64,000 nucleotides of DNA from Vanilla planifolia (lineage: Eukaryota > Streptophyta > Magnoliopsida > Asparagales > Orchidaceae). The position numbers and the translations under genes were made by a program. The notes under the pieces are model-generated. The model made no database searches and was not told the DNA's origin. It saw nothing but the letters and a program-made list of their open reading frames with translations. This document shows, piece by piece, positions 40,387 through 55,156 of this stretch (its first letter is position 1; the number at the start of each line of letters is the position of its first letter). The stretch lies in contig CM043874.1 in assembly GCA_023846275.1 (NCBI GenBank), positions 30,477,630 to 30,541,629 on the forward strand, in the 5' to 3' direction.

Positions 40387-41773
40387 TGACACATTACATC
40401 CTACACATCATATAGAAGTTTTACTTAGAGGTGTACTTGTTTAATCAAATTAGAGCTATGTTAAGATAGGATCCTCTACTTCTTATTACTCTATTATCAT
40501 TATTGTATGGGGGTTGATTGCAACTGACCCTTATTAATCATTATAATATATTTTAGTTTTATATGTAATTCATCAAATTATTCAAATCTATAACATAGTT
40601 TGAGTCATTTGGAGGTTAATTAGTAATTTTTTAGATATTTTTAGCTTAAATTCTTGTTTAAACAATCCTTACAATAGTCCCATAGTTTTACTGGTATAAA
40701 ATTTGGTTAGAAAATGAATTAAATTAACCTTTGGTATTGTTTCCTCTACTGTCATCTCTATACCTACAATGCTTACTCTATTAACTCAAGTAATGCCAAC
40801 CTTGTGACCTACTTCACCAATGTTTCCCATGTCAACCCGTGAACCCATGCTAACCCAATATCCATTAGCATCGACCTACGAAGAATGAACCCATGCTATC
40901 CTATACTAACTAGTGCCATGTCATAATGTTATGCCTCTCTATCATTACCACCTTGTTGCTCACCACACTGCTGCCCAAGACACATCAATTGTTTATAAAG
41001 TTTTTATTGTACTCATTATTGTAGCTTTTCATAGAATTCTTTTGGAAAAATTCAAAGTATATTTTTATAATTTATGGTGATATTTGAAATTCATAAAATG
41101 TCTTTTAGAATTCCAAAGTATAGCTCTTAGTATTCTTAAGTATTATTTCATATTCTTAAGCTACAAAATTACCATTTTATTCTTTGAGATCTCTATAAAT
41201 AGGAATGCTCATCATGTTCTAAGATAAGAAATTTTGAATAAAATCATGAAGTGTTGCGATTGAGCTTGCTTAATACAAGACGTGTCGTAAACAATTGTTC
41301 GATGGTACCTTAGGAAGGTAAGTAAGAGACTCAAAAGGAGAACTCTCGACCCATTATCTAGCAATAATAAGAGCATTGATTGTTAAGAAAGTTCTTAACT
41401 CAATACTGTCTTACTTTTTCATTTTATGGGAGGGATTACTTGTCGTATCTAATTTCTTAAGCTTGTGTAAGTTAATCTAAGTTAATCTGTTTACAATTTA
41501 AGGCTCCACTTAAGTATATCTTGTCACTTTCACCACCAACTTTAAGTGTGGGTATTTAAATTATTCTCTTATTATGTTGTAATTCTTAGTGTTAAAGAGA
41601 TTATTCTAGTCTTTAGCTTCTAAAAAAATCCTTACTTATTTAATAAACCTAAGATATTTTGATTATAAACCTAAAGCACCTTTAGCAAGCTATTGTATGG
41701 ATCTAATACTTGAACCTAAATATTTCCCTATAATATATGAGCCAATGCTAGATTCTTAGCAACTTATTCTACA
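40387..41773 (+). repeat. 3' LTR of the 34.6-41.8 kb gypsy fossil
   Basis: Counterpart of 34591-35967. It has a TATA-like CTATAAATAGG at about 41192-41202 and ends TTCTACA at 41773. Confidence 0.75.
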
Positions 41774-44700
41774 TCAGATGTGTTGCTTTGATTATAAGTT
41801 TCATTATTTTTACAATTATGTGATAATGTTCATAAAAGTCACTTATAAAATAAAATGTTATTATGATAATAATCACAAAAAAGAAAAGAATAGAAAAGAA
41901 ATAAAGATAATTTTGTGATAATAGCCACAAAATAAAAAAATAATATAAAAAGAGAAAAGACAAGAGCTTTATAAAGGAAGGTAATGTTTAAAATAAATAG
42001 ATGAAAGATTGTCCATGTAACTACAATATATTTCAGAATAATGAGTTCTTGAGATGAGTCAAATGATCATTCATTTGGGCTGTTTGATTTTAGAATAATA
42101 TATTCTTAAATATCTAATTTGTTTATGAAAATGGCTTTTTCTTAATCTAATCTTTAAAAAGATTAAAAAATTAAAATGGAATAAAGTATAAAATCTCTAA
42201 AGCTTAATGATAAGAGTTTTATACGAAAAATTATCTTATTTTCATTATTTTTCCTCTAATGTTTTATTCATATTGTAATGTTGTAAATGGCCCATGCATG
42301 TAATTAACTAAATATTATATTTTTTTTACATTTATATATATGCATTTGGTTTTGAGTCAGTGTTGATTAGATCTTGCATATTTTGGCCTGTCACTTTTTG
42401 GTCAAATGAAGTCACTTCATGAGGGTATTAGGATAGAGTGAGAGCTAGCATATGATAATTTAGAAACTATTATAATTATCATTAGATTTGTGATTTTTAT
42501 TTTTATTTTATTTGAGTAAAAAAGATATGTAATGAATTTGTTAATTATTAATATTGTATGTACATGTGCTTTAAAAAAAATTAAAAAACTTGATGTTTTT
42601 ACTTGGTTGTAAAAAAATGTTTTTGCTACTTGATTTTAAAAAATAAAGGTTTTCTTCTACTATAGTTTTTATAAAATATAAATAATAATTTTCATATGTT
42701 TTTAAAATATTAAGAGAAAAGAAAAATAATAGATTATGTGGCACCAAAATCTAGGAAGATCTATGCGGGCTTGCCACATGGTAATACCAATACCATTCCT
42801 TATATCAACTATGTACAATCCTTAGGTTTGTTTAATAAGTTCTATCTTTTAGGTATTATCTAGATATGATGCCTTCATTGTACATATATGATTGGTGTAT
42901 TAACTAAATCTTAGAAGTTAGAATCTTATCCTACAATGGATCAAACTAATATGAAAATCTTATGTTCGAGTTTGTAAAATCCTAAGCCTACATCGTACAC
43001 ATAAGAACCACATTTAGTATTTGTACATCATTCTCATGATACCAAATACTTAAGTTAATAAAATAACAAAGTTAGCTCATATAATTACATTTTATAAGAT
43101 GTATTACTATGATATATATATATATATATAACAAAGCATTTGAATTTTTAGACATATATGATACCATCATCATACATGCACAAAGTGCTTATAACTACTC
43201 AGTTGTTATCTGTCAAATCATTTTGCATTGGTATGATCTTTCAATGTATAAAATTTATCATGCATATATAATTTAGTTATATGATGTATACTATCTATTT
43301 ACTTAGTAGAAACTTGATAATAGAACTATATTGAACTTGTACAATCTTTATGATCATCATGTATGATGCTTCAATAACTAGTAACAACATGCATGGAGCA
43401 ATTGTCATAGATTATGATGAACTTTATCATATTTATACAGTGTATTTTAAGTAAGTAAATCGACAAGTCATTAGGCACATCATTAGAGAAGATCAATTCT
43501 TCTTAACTATCACCTTAGTACAATTAGTCACCAAAACTTGTAATAACTATTTTAATCATTTTAAAAATATAGTTTTAGCCATTAAACCTTCTTTAATAGA
43601 ACATATTTTATTTAATAATATAAATAGAAGTGTAAATGAGAAAGCAAATGATGATCTAATTAGAAAATCATTTGGAAGTGAAAAGTAAATCCATAATTTA
43701 TGAGCTAAGCCTTAAAATGAGAGTTCTTTTCTTTGTTATTATAATCGAAGTTTTCCTTGTTTTATTCCTTCCAATATTTCATCGAAGTTATTAATATTGA
43801 TTGGTAATATATTTTCATAGGATTTAGATCTTGTGTCATAAAATCTTTTCAAGTGAATGATATATATTTTTGTAATTTTAATTTTCTTTAATGTTAAAAT
43901 AAAATTTATAACTACTATATTCTTCTTTTGGAAGGTGCACTCCTACCAGGTTTATCAAAAGGGAGTGATTTTATAAGATTTACCTTTACCAACAATAGTA
44001 AAAAGGAGTGGTTTGTAAGCATGGCTTTTGTAAGTTTTTGCTCATTGAAGTTTTGTGAGATTTATTAGGGGTAAATATAGACACGAGTTTAGTTGAAGCA
44101 TCTAAAAATCTTGTGTGCTTAGAATTCCATTACTTTAGTTGTTCTATTTATTTATTGATCTTATTATTACAAAAAAAATATTGTAGCTATTATATAGCCT
44201 TTTAAAACTTGGTGAAATTATTAAGATAAAGAAAAGATTTCAAGTAGAAAATTGGATGAGTAATTCACTTGAGTTGAGTTTGAAGGTTACAAAACCCCCC
44301 CTCTTGTGATCATTATTCTCCTATTATTAGAATAATAAAGTATTGTTAAACCATTCAATAATATGGGCAACGAGTGTTTCCAAGGCTAGATAGACCCTTG
44401 AGGGTGTATTCTATGGTTTATTGGTTTAAACAAAGAACACTTATGAATGGTGTTGTATAAGCTAGTTACATCACTTGAGCATCCATTTGGGAAGTTGGGT
44501 TAAGATTGACCTAATTAGCCTAACTGCTAATGATGATAACTTGAAAGTAAATAAGAACACGATTTTTATAAAATTATAAAAAGACTAGGGACCTATGAAA
44601 AATGTTAATTTAAAATATTAAAGTTAAATAATCAATAAGAAACAAATTTAGAGAATATGAAATAAGGATTCTAAAAAATTATTATGTTGCATTCTTATTA

Positions 44701-47700
44701 TATTTGGTTATATAGATATATTATATCTAATGAATGTTCTGTAATTTATCATATGGATGCATTATGAACTAACATGTAGCATGATCTCAATTATATATTG
44801 CTCTGCATTGAAATTATATAGGTTTTACTTATTGAGCTTGGGATGATTTACTCATCTTATTTTTAGCTTAATAATCACAAATAATGGGAATGAACTTCAA
44901 AGGACTATAGGTAAAAAATTAGTAGAGTTCCTTTGGTCAAATATCTTCTTAATAAAGACTACACTGGCAAGCCAATGAGGACTGACAAGGCATGTTAAAG
45001 TTAACCTGAAGAATAGAAAATTTCTCTTTTAATAGAAAAATACTTTTCAACACTTAAAAATGCTTTTTTGGCAAATAACTGGCATTTTAGTTTATATATT
45101 CAAGAATATTGTGAAACTAAATGATCAATCTTAAGAAAATCTTACAAATTCAGGAAAAGATATTAACATACTCAGCAAAAAGATTAAGGTGGCTTCCCTT
45201 TCATTTCTATTAACATCAGAGGAGACATTTGCAATTTTGAAGGATCAAAGGGATCAATGGAAGAGAGATGCAAGTTAAAATAGAGTTTAATATGGCTATT
45301 TTTGGGAGATTGACACATGAGGTTCTAAGTTAGAGAGTGCTCTTCATTGCTTTCAAATTATTAGCCCCATTAGCCTAATAGTTTTGATAATAATAACACC
45401 AATTAAGTAAGCTAATGATAAGGTTGTCTTATGTATTTAAATTTTTTTGAAAACTAGATGGCCTAAAGAGAGCTTTGGAATGTATTAGAGATCAATTCAT
45501 CAAACTTAAATTGAAGTTGAAATCAAGTTCATGCGAAAGCATAATTGAAGCTTAAAGTGTTTACTCAAGAAGAGCTCATGACTCTTGGTGATGCTAAGAA
45601 CTTTGATTTTGTTAGGAGGACTCCAAAATGAAGCTAAGGAAGAACTAAGGAGGCCTGCATAGAAGAGGAATGCTTCACCAAGTCAAAGGATCAAGATTAA
45701 TTTTGGGGAAAGATTTTGTAATTAAATTCTTATCAAAATTAATCTTATATGACTCTCATTGCATGCATCACATTTTCAAAACCAAGTAAGAGAATCATCA
45801 TTTGAATGCATGTACACTTCACCCAAGAAATAGTTTAAAAAATGTTTTAAAAATATAAGTGGCACAATGGGCATGTGTATGAATCCATGGAGATGTTTAC
45901 CACATGTGCATGGTTGCAAGGATTGTAGATTTAAAGAAACATTTATTGCATACATGTAGACTGATGTTCCATCAACTTAAGCCTTCAACACATGCGAGAT
46001 CTAGGATGTGGATGTTACACTAAAATTAGTAGGCAATAGGTAAAGGCTATTGGATGATACTCTACATGATACATAATGTAACACATGTAGAGCTAAGGAT
46101 TGTGATCAATAAGTTAATCTCATATACTTATTTGGTGGTTTGATGATAATAAAGTCATACACTCTTGATTACTAATACTTTGCTTTAAGTATGTTATCGA
46201 GTTTAGTAAGGAAGAATGATAATTGGACATGTGATGGTTAGCAAATTTCACATGGAGTAACCATATTGATTCTTGTTCTTGATAGAGTGGCAACCATCTA
46301 AAGGAAATCTTCTTTTACTTTATTATTGTAAAATATCAAAATCTATACTAACCTTCTTGTGGTACATAAGATCATGCATCATCATGTATATCTAATTAAA
46401 CTTTCACTAAACATCGTGCATGCTTGTTGATCCTTCTTATAAAACATAACGTTTCATAAATTAACAACTTGATTTCACTTTTATTGTGATTTGCATTAAT
46501 AAATATCATCCACCTAGACTTAATCAAGTAAGAATAAAAAAGAGAATAAATTAAGTTTGAATTATAGAAATTGTCATAATTATATAATATAATATTATTT
46601 TCATTTTTTTGAACCAATATTTTATTAAATAAGAAAAGTGCTACAACCCAGATTAGACACCATTAGGCTGTAATATAATCGACCACATGGTGTCCCTCAA
46701 TTAACTACCTATGTATAAATTGATGGCCTCTTAGCTTTAAATTGAGTCACTAATTTGATTTAGGTCATATTATAGGTAATAGAGTAACAATATGCCACTG
46801 TGATGTTAGAGTAATATATTAGTACAATGCTTTTCTTTGCACCATTTCTTAAGTACGATTGTACCATCCATAATATAAGCTATCATAATAATCTAACGTT
46901 GACCAGAAATGCACCATTAATGTATGAAGAGGCATGCCAATGTATCATACAACATGATTAGGTCATTAAAATTATCATATTTTGAAATATTCTATAGTTA
47001 AAACTCTAAAATGGTTATTAAATCAGTAGTTGTCATTTATTTTCTAATTTTTTATTCTCATTTGGTAAATATGTTTATAATTTACATCAAAAAGTAAAGC
47101 AATTTATCAAAACTTAAAAATAAGTTAAAATTGTTAACAAAGTAGGACTTTGAGTGATTTCAATGAGAGTGATTATATGTCAATGTGCGTTCCCCTTAAG
47201 AGAATTACTACCACTAAATGCAAAAAGTGACATACAATATCTTATTATACATTTAAATTATTAAAAAAGTTGAATATAAATGCTTATGCTCTAGATTTGT
47301 TGCTCAAAATTTTTATTAGTGTATTTAATTTTGATGATTTATTTATTTATAAAGATAATTTACATTTAAGAATTTGAAGAATAACCCTTTTGTTAGTATA
47401 TCAACTAATGGCTAGCTCATCTACCTTCTAGCATTAGGTTCTTTATTGTTAATAGTCCCTTAACTAATCTATCTTTGAGTTGTAATGTCACATATAGGCT
47501 TTTTGTTTGTTGGCAAAACCAATTATCATTAGGGTACACTTGGTTAAAAATAAAGTACATAGAGAGGATAACATGCATGCTAAAGAATTACTTTGATTTT
47601 AACTCCATTTGGTAGAGTTATTATTGGTAGGGTGGATTGATGTAGCATAACGAGAAGATCTAAAAAAGCCAAGAATATAAAAAGCTCAAATTTGTTACTA

Positions 47701-50700
47701 ACCATGGATCATATCTTAAACAAGTACCCAAAATGGTAAGAAAAAGAACTTTAACATGTTTATTTGAGCTATTAGATTGTAGTCTGTCATTTATGAAACA
47801 TAAAAATATTTCTTTTTTTTTACTTTAGATTCTAATGTTTATATGAAAATTTCCTTCCATTACTTTATTTTATTATTTTTAGGCTTTTGGCTATTTTTGT
47901 TTGTTAGCCTACAATTATGGCTATGTTTTATAGCTTATTTATTATATCATCTTTGTAAATGAAAGGAGGTTTTTTAGTTGTTATTAATTTGAAACAACTT
48001 CGAGTTACTTTATTGTATGCATGCATAAGTGAATAACTTTGACACGACATAGGTTAGCCTTCTTATCTGAATCTTGATTTGACACCGCAAAACCTCCTCC
48101 AACTCCTTTAGTCTTTCATCTTGCAATCATTCATGTACTTGGCTTGTGTTGTTATCCAATTTGCTATCTCCATTGTTTATTTTCTTTTGTTGTCATAATT
48201 TTATAAATGATTTTCCCACCATGTTGACTCAATCATTATGTCATCATCATTATTGCATCAGCTTGTGATTGATCCCACAACCCTTCTCTCATGTGCCTTT
48301 AATCTTGGCTCAACTCATTTGATCACATTGTCATCGCATCCACATCCTTCCATAATTGATTCTGCAATCCTTTGTAGTTGCCAACCCAACCCTATGCACT
48401 ATTGCTTCCTTATCCTTTCCTAGCCTAATCTTGTGTGCTACATGTTTAGTAGCACTTCTCTTGCCATCTCACTCATTACCATTGGAATCCCTCGTCATTG
48501 CATTCCACTTGGTTGACCTTAGCTTTATTGCTTAGTTTCATCCTTAGACATCGCCACCCTCTCATCACCTACATATATGCTTGTGGGCACCTAGTCAACT
48601 CCTGGGCAAGCTGCAAAGTGATAATTGAATCCTGTGTATATGTACTTCATTGCTTTCATTGTGAACTATTCATATAGCAACAAAATCATTCATAGAGATT
48701 AATGAAATAAAAAAATTAAGTTGTTTGATAATGTTCATTTTGAAATCCAAACAAGAATTGTTACTTTAAATGGATTGTTCTCTCATAATTCAATCACTTT
48801 TCATAGTACACCTCAATTTGCTCTGTTGTAACTAGATCATCATTACTTTTATCATTGATCGAGTCTCTAACTTTCACCTTTCTAATGTAAATGCATTCCC
48901 TTCTTTATCTTAAATCTTGACTTAGCTAACTCCCAAGCTCCTTTCCATCTGATTAAGAAAATCATCTTATTATTTTTGCATAATAGACTCCATTGGATAT
49001 TAATAATTCATTATCTTTTCATTACTTAAACTTATTATTTAGGTATTACAAAATGAAATTCTCATGCTTTAGGTGTTTTTACTCTCTAAGCCATGTTTTT
49101 TATTATCATTGTACTACCTTGAGTTGTGACCTAAATCTTCACTTTTACATAACTATTTTATTTGATTTTATGTAGAATTATAACATGTATTTGCTATCTT
49201 TCATAGTTATTAATAAACATAACTTGATTCCAACTTAATCAGTAATTAGTAATATATGCTATTTGATAACTATTTGAGTCATAATCCTCCATCACAAATC
49301 TTTTTAAAAAATGATGTTCATTAATAAGGAACTATTAAGGGGCATTCTTGAAAGTAGAATAAGGGATTAAAAAAATAGAATAATTGATGAATAATAATTC
49401 TTCTTCTTATAGCAACATCCTTAATCAATCATGATTATGATATCCTCATGTCATAATACATCAAAGATTTCTACAAAATTAAAGAAAAGAAGAAATAAAT
49501 AAGAAAATAGTTGAACTTTTTTTTATGAAAACTACTCAAACCTATCATACCTTTAAAGGTGATGATCATTAAATCAAACTATTTGTTACTAATGAATGTT
49601 CAAGATTTTTGTGAACATTAATTTTAGTTAATGATTAGAGCAATGATCTTGCATTTGGAATTAAATAAAGTTTGGATATTTTTGCTCAAGGATGGCTCAA
49701 CTTTCAAATCATAGAGCCAAGAAGAAAAGCTTTTTATGACATGGCTAATCCACATGAAACTATGTATTACAATATATTTATTAAGTTAGAATATGAAACC
49801 TTCATTCTTTGTAGAAGTGTACTTAGGATTGATAAACCCATTTCATGCATGCATTGCAAAAACATACATTTTAAATCATAAATCCATCTTGACTTTCATT
49901 AGTTAATTATATTATCATTACACACATGCTTTAGAGTCGAGTTAACTCTTAAGAAAATAAAATTATGTTTAATACAAGCTATATTCCATATAGCCTAATG
50001 AACATATAATGCAATGTCTCATATCAAATTTGTATGGTTTATATTTTAACTTAAAGCCTTAGCTGAAGTTCGATGTTGTCATGACATATCATAGGTATAA
50101 TGGTTTCACCATATAATTCAATTATCATTTAGTTAAATTATTAGTAAACTAAAGTAGATAGTATAAGGTATCATCCTTTTTCATGTGTCATTCATTCTTT
50201 AAGAGTTTAGTTTCTACTAACATCATATAAGTATGAAGCTTTCTTCATATGAGTACATAAATTATTTTCTCTCATGTATATTATAAGTATGAGCTAAGTA
50301 GTGATAAGATATGAATATCATTATGTTATATTAATATGATCTCATCTTATTACTATTAGCTTGATTGTGTGTAATATAGTTCTTATATGATTGTATAGCT
50401 GTGTTTACAACTTATATATTATACAGTGCAACATATAGTATCATAACTGAACATTTTAATCTAATTTATAGATAATGTAAATGACTTAGAATAATAATAC
50501 ACTTATTGTGTCTTACGAATATGATACTTATATTGTGTGAGTACATGAATTAATATTATTGATGTCCTTTAACTTATGAGAATATTTATATATTAGTCTT
50601 GTATGATTCATTATAAATTAAAAGACTTAGAATAAAAATGATTTCATAATTATTATATAATTATGATACTTCTATCACATAAGTGTGATAATCTTCTAAC

Positions 50701-52297
50701 AATACTAAATTTTAAAATGTCAATTATCATACAATGATGATTTGTGTATTATTTTTGTACAATGATTTACTTTATAACGTTAAATAAATTTTGGTAAATA
50801 ATTATCGTATTATTATAATAATTTTACCATTCATATGAAAATCTCTTCAAGTCTAGATTAACTGATTAACACATGATCATACAGACATTCATTCTTATAC
50901 GATTACATTGTATAGTTTTTCTTGAGAACTTGACTCTTGGTGAAAATAAAAAACATATGGTAGTAATCTATGATCAAACATGTATGATTTACATAAACTG
51001 TTAAATTGTATTATACTAGTACAATTAATGTGATAGTCTGATATGATATTTATAAGAACTTAAAGTGCGACATTACTAATTGATATTGTATAATATTAGG
51101 ACCTTTCTCAGATTTATATAATAAGTCTTTATGATTCATTTGTGCTAGTCCTATTACAAAGTTAATAGGATGATCCTGGTTCATGTCTTATCGTTTTAAT
51201 ATGACATTGAAGATGTACTAATTTAAATAGAACATTGAGAGTATAATAGCTATTTTAATCTCTTTGTACAACATAATTAGTCTTTTAAAGGTCTATAAAT
51301 AGCTTTGGGATTGACTTTAATATAAATATGAATTGATTTTAAAAAGAATAAACTAATGTTACAAATTGCAAAACCTAAAGTTTAAGAAAAGTGTAAGAAT
51401 GCAAACAAATTAGATTTTGTTTGGATCATCTACTTGGCTCCTAAAATCCATCTCAAGTTCTACTGCATCTCACTTATTTGATTCATATTGATAATATCTT
51501 TTTTTTATTTAGTTTGGTGCCATAATTGTTCTTAAAGATTAAAAATATATTTTTTTTACATATATTGATTTGGAAGAGTTATATTCATTTGCTTTAATTG
51601 AAACCTTGTATTGTTTTTGTGTATTTTCTAAGCATAATTTTTATATTTAGTTTATTTTTACCAACTATGATGAAAGACAGTTATTAATAAAAGCTTTATC
51701 AAGTTGATTGAATGTAGATGTAAGTACTAATTAAGTGAGCTACCTAAAACTTATGGGTAGACTTCCTTCTTAATTGTTATTTCTTTCTATTTATTCATTT
51801 GTTATACGTTACATCAATGATTCTTTTGGTTGACAAAAAAAGATAGTTTTTGTTAAGTCTTGATTGCTTTATTTATTTGAATATCATAATTTATCTTTTC
51901 TTTTATAATATTTGCTTTTCTTTTGTTATAATAATACTATCTCTAAGTGCCTCAAAAGCTAATGGGTTTTCCTTTTAATAATCGAGAATATGACTAGATT
52001 GTCAAGATTCTCTCTACCATTTGAGAAACCTCCTTTCACATCCTAAAAATTTTGTTAAGATTTACATCAACCATTAAAATCAAAATGCATGATAAATATA
52101 AATTTCGAGATTGCATGGATTTGTTATCATAGAATAATCCAAGAGGTTCTATTCAATAATGTTCCAAAAATTAATTAGGATTTAATCCCATAACAGAAAT
52201 TTTTGGATCCAGCTCCACAAATCTTAATTTTCATAATCTAGCTACGTTCATAAAATCAAACATCTTAATTTAATTTTATTAGATAGTCTAATCATAT
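41774..52297. other. AT-rich region without a supportable gene
   Basis: About 10.5 kb. Open frames are short (at most about 73 codons) and show no family motif. It holds an AT microsatellite at 43112-43130 and loosely repeated AT-rich text near 50490-50710. The stretch ending at AACCCCCCCTCTTGTG (44294-44308) looks like the 3' end of a copia-type LTR, where plant elements often carry CACCCCCCTCTTG, but neither a primer-binding site nor a partner LTR was found. Confidence 0.4.
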
Positions 52298-55141
52298 TAT
52301 AATGACCTAATTTTTTTATGTTTGTTTTAAAATATTTTAAATCATTTCATTAATAAAAAATTTATTTTTATTTTTGACAAAGTTAATTAAAATAATAATT
52401 TTAAAATATGTCATAAATTATATTATTATCAAATATGTTGATTTTGAAAGAGTGTACCATTAAATAGAGCCCGTCTAAATGAATATTTCTATGCCTGTTA
52501 CTTCACAACGAGAGTTCATTTAAATTTAGTGCAAATTAATAAAAAAATTATTATAAATTTATAAGTAATTATTAAAAAAACCAAAAAAATCTCTAAAATC
52601 ATTCTCGAGCTTTCTTAGCTCAAGTGTGAGTTCTTCCTCCTAGGGTTGACGAGGGCGGACAATTCCGCGCGCCCCAGCTTGCGGGAAAGGGGCAAGCTCT
52701 TGTTTTCCGTGCATAGAGGAGATTTTTTGTTGCAGCTTTAAGCAGTATTGGCGAGGAGCTTCAGATCGGGAGAGTCCCGTGCATTATTGTAGCAGGAAGA
52801 AGCCGTCGTAGCAATTAAAATCAGAGAAGCGAGTACTACTGGGAAGGAGTTAGTAAGAGGTTTGCTGGAAGCTCAAGAAGGTGCTGCAGCTTTGAGGAGG
52901 AATTTGTGAAGTGCTTATGCGATAAGAGCTTTAGCTGCAATTTCCAGCAAGGGTAATGGAAGAAGAACAGAAGTGGTGTTATTGCTTTTGTAGAAGAAGT
53001 ATTTTAGCGAGAAAAGCTTCAGGAGAGGAGCTGAAACTTGTTGGGAAAGTATTAGTTGCAACGAGAAGGAGAAAACTAAGGTATATGACTTTTGAGATAC
53101 TGTTTATGTAATTGTTTTCTACCAACTCTCATTTTGGCCTTCCTTCAAATTGTGTTGAGCAATCAGCTGCAAGGGAGTGAAAACTGTAAGAAATTTGTGA
53201 GTGCTACTACTGCAATCTCAAGTGAGAAAGGGAAACATGTAGAAATTAGATGTTGGGAGAGGTTGAGCTGCTATTGGAATGAAATTGAAGTTATTATTTT
53301 TAGAAAATAACGAGATGAAATGAACAAGTGATTCTTCAAAAATACAAGGATAGAGTTTAGAGTGATTCTTAAAAAATTCAGATAGATAAATTAAATAAAT
53401 TATAATATGAAATATTTAGGTTTTTGTATTTTTGTTATATTGATTAACATAATATGAATAATCGTTCTTTCGTATTTTTATATTTTATATTTTGATATGA
53501 ATAACATAGCAAATTGGTATACATATGCTTCTTATAATTTTATATGATTAATATTGAATAGACGTCTTGGGTATCATTAGATACCTATGATGGAGTAAAA
53601 AAATAAAAATAATAGTATTAGCATGTAGATGTGAGATAAACAAAATGAAATTGAGAATAATCTGTTAAAATTATGAAATTTTATGTGATATGACAAAATG
53701 CATTAAAAAAAAAAGAAAATGAAACAACTCAAAGATTAAAGTTTACTATCTAGTAAATAATATAAAATGTTGTGGTTTTATCCTATAATGTTATTTGTTA
53801 TGTGATCTGATAACTTTTGCTTGTCATGTAATCTGGTAGTTTTAGTATCATTGACATTGGACCTCAATGATTAAACTTCCTACAGTGTGATCAGGAGTTA
53901 TCGATTATTGTGTGATTTAATGGCTATCACTTGTTATATGATATAGTGGCTACCACTTATTGTGTGATCTAACAATTGAGATTTATAAAGATGATATATA
54001 TATATTGTCGTCTGATCTGGCAGCTATTGCTTACTATGTGATATGACGATATTGGTATCATTAATATCGACCTTGACGATTGAGCTTCCTGTTTTATGAT
54101 CAAGAGTTATTGGTTATTATGGGATTTAGATGTCTTTGTTTTTTGTATGATGTAATAGTGTAGATGATGAAATATTAGAAGATATGAGTGAAGATTTTGA
54201 GAAAGAAAGTTATTAAAAGAAACTAAAACCCTTATTATTTGAAAAATATATTAAATAAAAAATAATAACAACTAAAGTTGAATCAGATTTAATAGACAAA
54301 TATGTATATAAATATTTTTATAAATTATTTATAAAAAAAGATGTGAAAATCATTATATTTCTAATGATTAAAGGTTTTAACTTATTTAGCAGTACATTCG
54401 AAAATTTTTGTTATATTCTTATAGAGTTAATAAGACATGATTTCTCTTTCTTTTAATTTCATGTATGTTTTCATAATATTTAAGATCATGTATATTCTAT
54501 TATATATTTAATTTTTATATCAGTTTAGATATATTATTAATTTATTTATTGAGTTTTTATACTCACTCCTCTATTTCTTGATTTGTGTTGTAAGGCATGA
54601 CATAGATATATAAGTGAAAATATTTAGATTTATATGAGTAATTATTGAGAGTTAAATACATATCATTTTTGTAAATAATAATACGAGTATAGATTTTATT
54701 ATGAACTCATGTATATGAACTTTTGGAGATTTATGGTATGATTTTTCTTTTATTATAATATGAATTCTCTGTGATGATATGTTGTTTTGTCATGACTTTA
54801 ATGTTTTCTTATGATAATATGAATTTATAGTAATATTGTGTTTTAGTAATTGTATATTTATTTTATATAAATTATTGTAGATATATAATTGATAAATTAA
54901 ACTATACATATGTTAGAAAATAGATAGTTTTTAGAAGAGATTTTATATATTTATTTTTTAAAATTTGAATATCTAATGAGTAAAAAATTTAAATTATCAA
55001 AAAAAAAATTAAGAGAATAGTTAATCGTTTTTCTTTATCCAGGTAGGAATTCATGTCTTCTTAAAATGTTGAAGTCTATTCATTCCTCAAATATGCTCAA
55101 TTAGGAAGGAATTAAGAGTTAATGGACAATAAATCATGACA
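52298..55141 (+). repeat. 5' LTR of the long-LTR element
   Basis: Aligns with 57323-58354 plus 62150-64000. It ends TCATGACA at 55141, three bases before the primer-binding site. The part 52620-53250 is much more GC-rich than the rest and best conserved between the copies (for example TACTGGGAAGGAGTTAGTAA), probably the promoter-proximal transcribed part. It holds diverged internal subrepeats offset by about 208 bases (53799-53925 and 54009-54130). Confidence 0.8.
53243..53253 (+). other. Empty counterpart of the LINE insertion site
   Basis: In the 5' LTR, AAATTAGATGT is followed directly by TGGGAGAGGTTGAGCTG. In the 3' LTR the same text is split by the LINE and resumes as TGAAAGATTTTGAGCTG. 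One base differs from the duplication. Confidence 0.85.
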
Positions 55142-55144
55142 AGA

Positions 55145-55156
55145 TAGTATCAAAGC
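55145..55156 (+). other. Primer-binding site of the long-LTR element
   Basis: TAGTATCAAAGC, 10 of 12 bases identical to the plant initiator-Met primer-binding site TGGTATCAGAGC, placed three bases after the LTR end. This fixes plus-strand orientation. Confidence 0.65.

Larger units (their letters stand above)
34591..41773 (+). mobile_element. Ty3/gypsy LTR retrotransposon fossil with full layout
   Basis: 5' LTR (about 34591-35967), gag-like region (about 36160-37000, reading IEAPTFD), CCHC zinc-knuckle trace (37161-37210, reading CYHYYERGHVTT), protease region (about 37430-37800, including LRKPWLYNRDV-like text), reverse transcriptase end (about 38280-38390, HKVRNFHEVATFYRWF), RNase H (about 38400-38850), integrase (about 38950-39560, with LCLTRTSLRDLLI and KDLSMDFVF) and a C-terminal block (about 39940-40110, GLFRIIKKLG), then the 3' LTR (about 40387-41773). 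Broken by dozens of changes. A by-eye comparison of the LTRs gives roughly three quarters identity, so it is old, probably beyond ten million years at usual plant rates. No target-site duplication was seen. Confidence 0.85.

Noticed and set aside
48238-48423. Short plus-strand ORF starting MSSSLL
   Set aside because: Only 61 codons, low complexity in Ser/Leu/His, with no family resemblance and no splice or promoter context.
49672-49881. 69-codon plus-strand ORF with two Cys pairs
   Set aside because: The spacing does not match a known zinc motif and the frame is isolated in AT-rich DNA.
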